From Flavobacterium jumunjinense (lineage in GTDB: Bacteria; Bacteroidota; Bacteroidia; Flavobacteriales; Flavobacteriaceae), in contig NZ_CP091285.1 of assembly GCF_021650975.2 (NCBI RefSeq), positions 2,046,001-2,110,000 of the forward strand: a stretch of 64,000 nucleotides of DNA, given 5' to 3'. Position numbers and translations under genes: made by a program. Under the pieces are notes generated by a model. That model was not told the origin of the DNA and made no database searches. It worked only from the letters and a program-made list of their open reading frames with translations. Below, one piece after another: positions 27,092 through 34,065 of the stretch. Within the stretch, counting starts at the first letter, position 1. Every line of letters starts with the position of its first letter.

Positions 27092-27643
27092 TTAAGCACT
27101 ATCCGATTTCTTTAATCTTTTTTTTAAAAGTTTCTCCTCATATTGTAAGGTTTTAAGTTTAACTTCATAATCAAGTTGTACGTGTAAACCATGTCTCTCC
27201 ATCGTGTTTTTAGCCTTGTTGCTCATATCTTGTAAAAGTGTTTGATGTTTTGTGCTTATTTCATTATCGTTTTGCAGAAGACATATAAAATGATGAGTAC
27301 GCAAGGCTTCATGATATTTCCGTTGTATTGTTTCAAGCTTTCTTAAAGTGCTGAGCTGTTTGATGTAATTGTCGTTAATGTATTTGTTTAGCAATTCGTT
27401 TATTTTTCCTTCTTGTAAAATTTCCTGATCTGTTTTTTGTTGTCCTTCTTGTAAAGCAGTTGCAACAGCAAGTAGTTTTGCTAATTTTAGTTTCGCATCA
27501 TTTGGTAAATCGCGTTCCCCGATTTCAAACATAGCCCATTGACTTTTGTTTACGTGTAGTAATAGCGCCATATCTTCTTGTGAAACAAGAAGTGTTTCTT
27601 TAAAAATATTTTTCTTTCTCATGGGTTTGTAATTTAATAGCAT
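27092..27643 (-). CDS. Helix-turn-helix (XRE-like) DNA-binding protein with long coiled C-terminus
   Basis: 183 residues; MRKKNIFKETLLVSQEDM at 27622 is an alternative start. The N-terminal region (about 15-60) fits a Cro/C1-type helix-turn-helix: VSQEDMALLLHVNKSQWAMF, then EIGERDLPNDAKLKLAKLL. The rest is predicted helical, charged and coiled (ETIQRKYHEALRTHH, YEEKLLKKRLKKSD). No partner toxin or phage gene is adjacent. The upstream intergenic region carries repeated ATCAC-N6-GTGAT palindromes, which suggests that the protein controls its own gene. That link is inference from position. Confidence 0.75.
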   Translation of the reverse strand: MLLNYKPMRKKNIFKETLLVSQEDMALLLHVNKSQWAMFEIGERDLPNDAKLKLAKLLAVATALQEGQQKTDQEILQEGKINELLNKYINDNYIKQLSTLRKLETIQRKYHEALRTHHFICLLQNDNEISTKHQTLLQDMSNKAKNTMERHGLHVQLDYEVKLKTLQYEEKLLKKRLKKSDSA

Positions 27644-27686
27644 TCATTTTAAATGCCGTGATAATCTTTTTTAAATTTTATTTTCT

Positions 27687-27753
27687 ATCACATTTCTGTG
27701 ATTGTTTTCATAAAAATAAAAAAAGTATCACGTTTTTGTGATAAAAAAATCAC
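27687..27753. promoter_or_regulatory. Cluster of ATCAC/GTGAT palindromes, probable operators
   Basis: ATCAC-N6-GTGAT is found at 27687-27702 and again at 27727-27742, with centres 40 bp apart. The overlapping GTGAT-A6-ATCAC lies at 27738-27753. Single ATCAC half-sites recur, the last at 27767-27771. They lie between the divergent HTH gene (start 27643) and the YCF48-type gene (27927), close to the HTH gene start. Confidence 0.65.
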
Positions 27754-27926
27754 AAAATAAAAAATAATCACTGCGTTATTTTAACTATAGTTTTAACCTT
27801 GTTTAGTAGATGCCATTGTAAAGATATTGTTAATACTTATTTATAGGTTTTTTTTTATTAAAGATAATACTTTAATTTTGTCAGAATATATAAACAATTT
27901 TATAATAAGCTAAAAAAAAGATTACG

Positions 27927-29024
27927 ATGAACAAAAGGTCAATTCTGCAACTATTAGTGATAATCCTAACATTTAATGCATGCTCAACGGATGATGATAA
28001 TACGGCAACAGATAACGGTACTACAGATGGAGATTCTCTAACACAGATTGTTGGAACAGAGGTAACAACAAATACAGATAAAACATTAAAATCTGTTTGT
28101 TTTGCTAATGAAACTGTTGGTTATATAGCAGGTGGTAAAGCGGAGTTAGTTACTGCAGATAATTCAGCAATTATATTAAAAACAACTGATGGTGGTACAA
28201 CATGGAACTCGGTGTTTACAGACACTGGGTATTATGCTATTAGTATATATGCTACTTCGCCTACAGTTGCTTATGCTACTACGTCAAGTAATTTTATTTT
28301 AAAAACAACAGATGGTGGTGCAACTTGGGAACAAAAACAGATTGGTACCAATAATTTCTATATGTCACATGTCAATTTTGTAAGTAATGATGTAGGATAC
28401 GTTGTGGGGTCTAATAGCGCAAATGGAGAATTGTATAAAACTACTGACGCTGGTGAAACTTGGATTGATTTAAAGGAGGATAATACAATTCTAACAAATC
28501 TTTTAATTGATAATCAGCTTACAAATATTGAATTTTCAGCTACAGAAACGATTTCAATTTCAGGTGGATTGTGGAACAATGGAACATTGCTTAGAAGTAC
28601 AAATGCAGGAGTAGATTGGAATAAGATAAGTGTTTCTGGGAATATTAAAACTACCGATGTGAGTATAGCGGGTAATACAGGATTTTTAGTAGGAAATAAC
28701 GGAATAACTAATGCAAGTTCAGAGCTGGGGGAGTTATTTAAAACAACAGATAGTGGTGTCACTTGGAGTTTAGTAAATACGGGATTTAATAATCGAATAG
28801 AAAAACTTAGTTATAAAAATGATGTTATTTGTGTTGTAGGAAAAAATAAATCGAATAATTTGAGTGATCCAGAATTTTTGATGCTTTCTAAAGATAACGG
28901 AAACACATGGAGTCGTGTAGGGCATAATTTTGCGGTTGTAGGATGGGAAGATGTAACTTTTATTTCTGCAACAAAAATTATCGCAGTAGGTTATAGTGGG
29001 CGTTCTATTTTAATTCAATTATAA
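27927..29024 (+). CDS. YCF48/BNR-repeat beta-propeller lipoprotein
   Basis: 365 residues. A lipoprotein signal (LQLLVIILTFNACSTDDDN, Cys near residue 19) is followed by acidic residues that resemble the flavobacterial surface-export signal. The body has repeated propeller motifs of the YCF48/sialidase BNR type, each with a TTDGGTTW-like turn: ILKTTDGGTTWNSV, ILKTTDGGATWEQK, LYKTTDAGETWIDL, LFKTTDSGVTWSLV and LSKDNGNTWSRV. It is likely a surface-exposed binding or scaffold protein of unknown ligand. A -7-like TAATTTTG at 27873 lies 54 bp upstream. A terminator follows. Confidence 0.88.
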   Translation: MNKRSILQLLVIILTFNACSTDDDNTATDNGTTDGDSLTQIVGTEVTTNTDKTLKSVCFANETVGYIAGGKAELVTADNSAIILKTTDGGTTWNSVFTDTGYYAISIYATSPTVAYATTSSNFILKTTDGGATWEQKQIGTNNFYMSHVNFVSNDVGYVVGSNSANGELYKTTDAGETWIDLKEDNTILTNLLIDNQLTNIEFSATETISISGGLWNNGTLLRSTNAGVDWNKISVSGNIKTTDVSIAGNTGFLVGNNGITNASSELGELFKTTDSGVTWSLVNTGFNNRIEKLSYKNDVICVVGKNKSNNLSDPEFLMLSKDNGNTWSRVGHNFAVVGWEDVTFISATKIIAVGYSGRSILIQL

Positions 29025-29052
29025 TTTCTTCTAAAGAAATTCTAGAATAATA

Positions 29053-29092
29053 AAAAAACCTTCTTTTAAAATTATTTTTAAGAAGGTTTTTT
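29053..29092 (+). terminator. Terminator after the YCF48-type gene
   Basis: A 13-bp stem (AAAAAACCTTCTT and complement) with a T run. Confidence 0.8.
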
Positions 29093-29154
29093 GTGATGTA
29101 AAAGATATGAATATACATTTGTAGTTATAAACAGGTTTCAAACATTTAAAAAGC

Positions 29155-29568
29155 GTGGATAGAAAATTAAAAATAGTTAGTAAAACCTTTTCTTTTGTAA
29201 TAATAATTGGAGTGTTGTTGATTTTGTTTCTAGTTTTTCCAGTATTTGGGGGTAAATATTCTTTAATTGGATTTTCAATTGGAACAATGCTTGGGGAGGT
29301 ATTAAATAAATTTTGGGCAGAACCATTATATATAGATACAATTACAGTTGAGAATGATACTGTAATTATCGGTCATACAAATCCATTTTTAAAAAAAGGA
29401 ATAAAAATTTATGAGGTTGCTGAAATTTCAAATTTTAAAAATGTTAAGAAAAATATATTTAGGAAAAATAGTCGTCTTGAATTTGATTATAAAAAAGCAA
29501 AAATGGATTTTGCTTATTTAAAATCTGAAAAAGAGTTAATTAATAAATTTCTGAATAATTTTATATAG
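29155..29568 (+). CDS. Uncharacterised membrane protein, 137 residues
   Basis: Not recognised. It would begin with GTG (MDRKLKIVSKTF). There are two hydrophobic segments (about residues 12-28 and 33-48), then a soluble C-terminal domain of about 85 residues, rich in beta strands and Lys (LYIDTITVENDTVIIGHTNP, KKGIKIYEVAEISNFKNV). The arrangement of two membrane helices plus a small beta domain is like bacterial PH-domain (YcxB-like) proteins, but I cannot confirm that. It is followed closely by a 49-residue frame on the same strand. Confidence 0.6.
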   Translation: MDRKLKIVSKTFSFVIIIGVLLILFLVFPVFGGKYSLIGFSIGTMLGEVLNKFWAEPLYIDTITVENDTVIIGHTNPFLKKGIKIYEVAEISNFKNVKKNIFRKNSRLEFDYKKAKMDFAYLKSEKELINKFLNNFI

Positions 29569-29603
29569 AAAAAGATTTTTAAATTGATAGTAAAATAAAA
29601 CAC

Positions 29604-29753
29604 ATGAAAATTACAAAAAAAAGAGAAAATATTCTTTTCATTTTAGTAGGACTTATTTTTTTAGTTATAAGTGCCAATAAAAATTGGGACGATATAAAAA
29701 AAGGAGCTAAAGATGGTTATGAAGATGCAAAAAGAACCGAATCAATAAAGTAG
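29604..29753 (+). CDS. Small single-pass membrane protein, 49 residues
   Basis: ATG-started frame of 49 codons, not recognised. A basic N-terminus (MKITKKREN) precedes one hydrophobic helix (ILFILVGLIFLVISA) and a charged tail (WDDIKKGAKDGYEDAKR). The topology is coherent and the frame sits 36 bp after the preceding membrane protein gene. The tail motif KxGxxDGYxDxK is seen in small Bacteroidota proteins next to orphan genes. It may be real but is unsupported by any known family. Confidence 0.45.
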   Translation: MKITKKRENILFILVGLIFLVISANKNWDDIKKGAKDGYEDAKRTESIK

Positions 29754-29877
29754 AATTTAATAGTAAAATAACCTTTTTTCTTAAGAGGTCAAAGTAGTTT
29801 TGTACATGTAGATTTTCGTCTTAAATTTACATGTTATCACATAAGGCTAACATTACAAAAAATTTAAAAAATAACAT

Positions 29878-30438
29878 ATGAAAAAATATTTTATAATCCT
29901 GATTTTGATTGCATCAAGTATTCAAATCAATGCACAGAATGATACATCAGATTTAATTATTGTTGCAGATAAATTGTCTTCTGAACAACTATATAGTATT
30001 AAAAGTGAGGGATGGGTATTGCTACAAAATAAAGACAGTAAATATTTGTGTAATTTTTCAAATCCAGATTACGTACTTTTTTTACCTGTTACCTGCTTAA
30101 ATAAATCTCAAAAACCAAATTACTTAATTGAATTCTCTAATAATTATAGAGATGGTGATTTTGGTGGAATTGATTTTGATAGTTCTCGTTCAGCTAAATA
30201 CAAGAAGAAAATATTTTTAATTGATGATGTTGAATTTGGAAATCCTTATAAAGATTTTGATGTAAAAAAATTCGAAAATTTTAAAGATGCCCTTAAAAAA
30301 GGAAAAACCTTATCAATCAAATTTTTTGATAGTGCTTATAATCCTGAAACTGGAGATGAAGGATTGGATTTAAATCGCGAAATAAGTTTTGCATTAGCAA
30401 ATAGTGAATTATTAGAAACGCCAATTGATTGTGAATAG
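29878..30438 (+). CDS. Uncharacterised secreted protein, 186 residues
   Basis: Not recognised. It has a clear signal peptide (MKKYFIILILIASSIQINAQ). The mature part has one Cys pair candidate (KYLCNFS and VTCLNKS), a Lys/Asp-rich middle, and a Cys near the C-terminus (ETPIDCE). No membrane segment follows the signal, so the product is probably periplasmic or secreted without a visible sorting domain. It stands alone between the small membrane protein and the GNAT gene. Confidence 0.7.
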   Translation: MKKYFIILILIASSIQINAQNDTSDLIIVADKLSSEQLYSIKSEGWVLLQNKDSKYLCNFSNPDYVLFLPVTCLNKSQKPNYLIEFSNNYRDGDFGGIDFDSSRSAKYKKKIFLIDDVEFGNPYKDFDVKKFENFKDALKKGKTLSIKFFDSAYNPETGDEGLDLNREISFALANSELLETPIDCE

Positions 30439-30553
30439 TAATTAAATTACGAGATAATAAAACATAGATATAATTGGCATTGAACGTCATGATAATAATA
30501 AAAAGATAGAAACAGAAAGACTTATTTTAAAACCATTAACTTATGATCAGTTA

Positions 30554-31009
30554 GTGAAATATACAAAATGCGACAACTCTTTGGAAGAAGAACTCAATTT
30601 GAATAGAACTTCAAGAACAATTTCTCCTGAATTAAAAGAAGCATTTGAGCAAACAATTCTACCAAATGTAGCAGACAAAAGTAAAAACTATTTGTATTCA
30701 ACACTTTGGACAGCAATTTCAAAAAATGAAAACAAAATGGTTGGTGATTTGTGTATTGTTGGCGAACCAAACTCTGACGGAGAAATTGAAATTGGTTATG
30801 GAACTTATGACGGATTTCAGAATAAAGGATTTATGACGGAAGTTGTAAGTGGAATTGTTGTTTGGACAAAAACGCAACCAACAGTAAAAGGAATAATTGC
30901 TTCAACAGACAAAACAAACGAAGCGTCTTTTAAAGTACTTGAAAAAAATAATTTCATTAAAATTGGAGAAACTGAAACATTGTTTAATTGGAAATTAGAA
31001 GTAAAATAA
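30554..31009 (+). CDS. GNAT N-acetyltransferase, apparently with a broken 5' end
   Basis: The GNAT core is present: the conserved acetyl-CoA loop region IGYGTYDGFQNKGFMTEVV (the Q/RxxGxG/A region is NKGFMT) and the final TNEASFKVLEKNNFIKIGE. The frame coded from GTG at 30554 lacks the first beta strand of the fold. That strand is encoded directly upstream in the same frame (IETERLILKPLTYDQLVKYT, from 30506) but has no ATG or GTG before the in-frame stop at 30462-30464. An ATG at 30489 is one base out of frame: an extra A in the A5 run at 30500-30504 would join it (MIIIKKIETERL). This suggests a one-base deletion, an unusual start codon or a sequence error. The substrate is unknown. Confidence 0.6.
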   Translation: MKYTKCDNSLEEELNLNRTSRTISPELKEAFEQTILPNVADKSKNYLYSTLWTAISKNENKMVGDLCIVGEPNSDGEIEIGYGTYDGFQNKGFMTEVVSGIVVWTKTQPTVKGIIASTDKTNEASFKVLEKNNFIKIGETETLFNWKLEVK

Positions 31010-31025
31010 AAAAATCACTTTCTTT

Positions 31026-31094
31026 AACTCGTCGGGTGTAATTATTCGAACTGAAGAAAAAAGCTCATCAAAAACTAATTACACCCAACGAGTT
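31026..31094. repeat. Long inverted repeat after the GNAT gene
   Basis: Two 19-bp arms (31026-31044 and 31076-31094) pair at 18 of 19 positions around a 31-nt loop. The left arm reads AACTCGTCGGGTGTAATTA. A short TTTT follows. It may be a terminator or a mobile-type repeat; the loop is longer than in the other terminators here. Confidence 0.75.
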
Positions 31095-31136
31095 TTCTTT
31101 GTATCTGCACAACATCTAAAAGTATGAACCAATAAA

Positions 31137-31176
31137 AAATCAACCTCTTTTAAATTGCTTTAGAAGGGGTTGATTT
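31137..31176 (-). terminator. Terminator of the TrmH-family gene (minus strand)
   Basis: On the minus strand a 9-bp perfect outer stem (AAATCAACC with GGTTGATTT), with further inner pairing, is followed by a T run. Confidence 0.65.
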
Positions 31177-31201
31177 GTGTAATATGAAAAACAATTTTAT
31201 T

Positions 31202-31735
31202 TTAATCGTGTTGTAATTTCTGAAACAAATCCCAAATTACAATACCAGCGCTAACAGAAATATTTAAGGAATGTTTGCTTCCTAATTGTGGAATTTCAAT
31301 TACACCATCGCTTAAATTAATGGCTTTTTGCGAAACACCTTTCACTTCATTACCAAAAATCAAAGCATATTTTTCGTTAGTTGTAACAGCGAAATCATTT
31401 AACATTATTGCTTTTTCTGTTTGTTCTATAGCATAAACCTTTGTTTTTTCTTCTTTTAGTTTAGCAATAACGTCTAAAACATCCTCTGCATATTCCCAAG
31501 TTACTGTTTCAGTAGCTCCAAGGGCAGTTTTGTGAATCTCTTTGTTTGGAGGAATAGCGGTAATACCACACAAGTAGATTTTTTCAATTAAAAAAGCATC
31601 AGAAGTTCTAAAAACCGAACCGATATTGTGTAAACTTCTAATATCGTCTAAAACGATAATAATAGGTGTTTTTTCGGCTTCTTTAAATTCGGCAACATTC
31701 TTTCTTTCTAATTCTGCGTTAGCTAGTTTTCTCAT
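31202..31735 (-). CDS. TrmH-family RNA 2'-O-methyltransferase (SpoU)
   Basis: 177 residues of a minimal SPOUT methyltransferase. Its motifs are complete: motif 1 with the invariant Asn and Arg (IIIVLDDIRSLHNIGSVFRT, in part LHNIGSVFRTSDAF), motif 2 ALIFGNEVKGVS, and motif 3 IEIPQLGSKHSLNISVSAGI with the conserved SLNVS-type segment. It methylates the 2'-hydroxyl of a tRNA or rRNA ribose using S-adenosylmethionine bound in a trefoil knot. The exact target (for instance tRNA G18 or nucleotide 34) cannot be told from the sequence. Confidence 0.92.
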   Translation of the reverse strand: MRKLANAELERKNVAEFKEAEKTPIIIVLDDIRSLHNIGSVFRTSDAFLIEKIYLCGITAIPPNKEIHKTALGATETVTWEYAEDVLDVIAKLKEEKTKVYAIEQTEKAIMLNDFAVTTNEKYALIFGNEVKGVSQKAINLSDGVIEIPQLGSKHSLNISVSAGIVIWDLFQKLQHD

Positions 31736-31846
31736 AGTGCAAATATATTAAAGCAAAAGCGACTATGAAATTTTTTTTCAAAGCCATTAACAAATCAATA
31801 ACAGAAATAGAAAAAAGAGTTTTCTATATTGCCACAAAATAAAAAC

Positions 31847-32653
31847 ATGAGAGTAGTTCTATCATTATTTTTTTTTCAATCTATATTGTTAACTTGTTTT
31901 TCGCAAACTAATACAATTCAAACGAAAAAAGAACAACAGCAAGTAATTATTGATGAGTACCATACTAATTGTGCTACTAAATTCAATTATTATTATCAAA
32001 TGGCACAATGGCAAGAATGTTTAGATGCTGGCTTAAAGAAAGATGCTACGATAGCCTATTTATGGCAGCAAAAAGCAATGCCGCTGTTTAAAACAAGAAA
32101 ATATGAAGCAGGTATGGTGTTTTTGGATAAGGCTGTTGCTTTAGATGAAGAAAAATGGTTAGATTACAGAGCATTCATTAAATGTATTTTTGCAAAAACA
32201 TATAAAGAAGCAATAGTAGACTTCGAAAAATGTAAGTTAATGAGAGGGAATACCTATGTGATGGATCACACCTATGATTTTCATATTGCATTAAGTTATT
32301 TGCAATTAAATGAGTTCAAAAAAGCAGAGGCAATTTTTAAAGCCGATATTGAAGACCAGATTTCAAAATATAAAGAAGCGCATTATTTAGATTTGTTTTA
32401 TTATGGCATAACACTCTATGAACAAAAAAGATGGGATAAAGCCATTTCAATTTTCGATAAAGCATTAGGGCAATATTCCGAATTCTCAGATGTTAAGTTT
32501 TATAAAGGAATTTGCTTAGTTCAATTGGGGAAAAAAGAGGAAGCTAAAATTATTTTTGAAGAGTCTCAAAATGATTTTAAAAACGGATATACAATAAATG
32601 AAGATCAAATTTTTTATGAAACCTATCCCTATCAAGTTAAAAGAAAAGAATAA
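31847..32653 (+). CDS. TPR-repeat secreted protein
   Basis: 268 residues from the ATG of MRVVLSLFFFQSILLTCFSQ, a signal peptide; an in-frame TTG 18 bp upstream is less likely. The body is helical, with tetratricopeptide repeats (AGMVFLDKAVALDEEKWLDY, YGITLYEQKRWDKAISIFDKAL, FYKGICLVQLGKKEEAKIIF). TPRs mediate protein contact. It is 38 bp upstream of an exported amidohydrolase and probably in one transcript. Function is not known. Confidence 0.82.
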   Translation: MRVVLSLFFFQSILLTCFSQTNTIQTKKEQQQVIIDEYHTNCATKFNYYYQMAQWQECLDAGLKKDATIAYLWQQKAMPLFKTRKYEAGMVFLDKAVALDEEKWLDYRAFIKCIFAKTYKEAIVDFEKCKLMRGNTYVMDHTYDFHIALSYLQLNEFKKAEAIFKADIEDQISKYKEAHYLDLFYYGITLYEQKRWDKAISIFDKALGQYSEFSDVKFYKGICLVQLGKKEEAKIIFEESQNDFKNGYTINEDQIFYETYPYQVKRKE

Positions 32654-32691
32654 TTAAAAACACTAATACTATTAATCAATAAAATTAAAAC

Positions 32692-33987
32692 ATGAAAAAC
32701 TTTTTAAGGCTTTCGTTATTGTTACTTTGTCAAATTGCTTTTTCTCAAAAAAATGAAGCAGATTATGTAATTAAAAACGTTTCCATTATTCCAATGAATA
32801 AAGAAACAGTACTAAAAGATAAAGATGTTTTTATTACCAAAGGAAAAATTATAAGTATTGAAAAGTCAGGAAAGTCAAAGATAAAAGCAAGGCAAGAGGT
32901 TAATGGAATGGGGAAATATATTATGCCTTCATTGTCTGATGCACATGTTCATTTACCAGAAGAAGAAAAAGATTTGAAACGTTTTTTCGATTTGAATTTA
33001 ATGAACGGTGTAACCAAATTGCGTTCTATGCGAGGGACTTGGGGACACAAAGACTGGAGAGATAAATACAACTCTAAAGATGTAATGGCTCCAAGACTAT
33101 ATATATCATCACCACCTATAAGTAGAAATTACGATTTAACCAAAGAAGATATTGTTGCCTATGTTAAAGCCGCTAAGGATAATGATTATGATATTGTGAA
33201 AATGATGAGTATTAAAAGTCAAGATGTTTTTGTGCTTTTTGATGACGTTTGTAAGCAGTACGACATGAAAATAGCAGGGCATTTTATTAGTAATCCAAAA
33301 GGGATAGTAATAGAAGATGATATTATCTTTAAATCAAGTTTCAATTCGATTGAACATTTAGGGGGTTTAATTGGAGAACCTGAAAAATTGGAAAGTAGAA
33401 TTAATGCATTAAAAAATAACGACATTTATGTTTGTCCAACATTGTTATGGTATAAAATAGCATATGGATTATTTGATTTGGATGAAATTATCAAAATTCC
33501 TGGAATGGAGTTCTATGATGAAAAAACAAAAAAAGAATGGGTAGAGAAAACTAAAATATACAGAGAAAAAACGGGAAAAGAAGCAATTGAAGAAGAATTG
33601 AGGCTTTATGGGAAAGAAATGGAAGAAAGATTAATAGTGCTGAAACAGTTAGAGGCGGCAGGAATTAAGCTTTTGTTAAGTCCAGATAGTAGCTCAAAAT
33701 ATACTGTTCCAGGCTTTAGTGCTTTAACAGAAATGCAATTGTATAAAAAAGCGGGACTTTCTAATTATGCAATTTTGCAAGCATCAACCGTGAATTTTGC
33801 AAATTATTTTAATGACACTACCTATGGAACAATTGAAGAAGGAAAATCAGCCGATTTCATATTGTTAAACGAAAACCCTTTAGAAGATTTAAATACGTTA
33901 CAAAATATAGAAGGTGTTTTTTATAATTTTCAGTTTCTAAATAAAACAGATTTAGAAAAACTAAGAAAAGAGCATTCTTTATATTAA
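32692..33987 (+). CDS. Exported amidohydrolase-family protein
   Basis: 431 residues with a signal peptide (LLLLCQIAFSQ). The composite layout of the amidohydrolase superfamily is visible: an N-terminal beta-sandwich start (YVIKNVSIIPMNKETVLKDK), the metal HxH in MPSLSDAHVHLPEEE, a central Lys (DIVKMMSIKSQ) and His (KIAGHFISNP), a His in FNSIEHLGGLIG, the metal Asp in LLLSPDSSSKYTVPG, and the closing sandwich TIEEGKSADFILLNENPLEDL. It resembles imidazolonepropionase/prolidase-type hydrolases. The substrate is unknown; a dipeptide or cyclic amide is a guess. Confidence 0.9.
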   Translation: MKNFLRLSLLLLCQIAFSQKNEADYVIKNVSIIPMNKETVLKDKDVFITKGKIISIEKSGKSKIKARQEVNGMGKYIMPSLSDAHVHLPEEEKDLKRFFDLNLMNGVTKLRSMRGTWGHKDWRDKYNSKDVMAPRLYISSPPISRNYDLTKEDIVAYVKAAKDNDYDIVKMMSIKSQDVFVLFDDVCKQYDMKIAGHFISNPKGIVIEDDIIFKSSFNSIEHLGGLIGEPEKLESRINALKNNDIYVCPTLLWYKIAYGLFDLDEIIKIPGMEFYDEKTKKEWVEKTKIYREKTGKEAIEEELRLYGKEMEERLIVLKQLEAAGIKLLLSPDSSSKYTVPGFSALTEMQLYKKAGLSNYAILQASTVNFANYFNDTTYGTIEEGKSADFILLNENPLEDLNTLQNIEGVFYNFQFLNKTDLEKLRKEHSLY

Positions 33988-34010
33988 AAGAAAGCTTGTT
34001 TTTTTAGCTA

Positions 34011-34040
34011 TTGAGATTGCGAATGAATTTCTTACCTTCG
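34011..34040 (+). promoter_or_regulatory. Bacteroidota-type promoter for mutS
   Basis: TTG at 34011, a 19-bp spacer and TACCTTCG at 34033-34040 (one mismatch to TAnnTTTG), 25 bp before the GTG start. Confidence 0.5.
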
Positions 34041-34065
34041 CAATCTTGACTAAAATAAAATAATT

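Noticed and set aside
27092..27643. Antitoxin of a toxin-antitoxin pair
   Set aside because: The helix-turn-helix protein has no small toxin gene next to it and its long coiled C-terminus does not match an antitoxin family I recognise.
31026..31094. Integron attC site
   Set aside because: attC has RYYYAAC on the left and GTTRRRY on the right. Here the left arm contains GTCGGGT and the right arm ACCCAAC, the opposite arrangement, and no integrase is in the window. It is kept only as an inverted repeat of unknown type.
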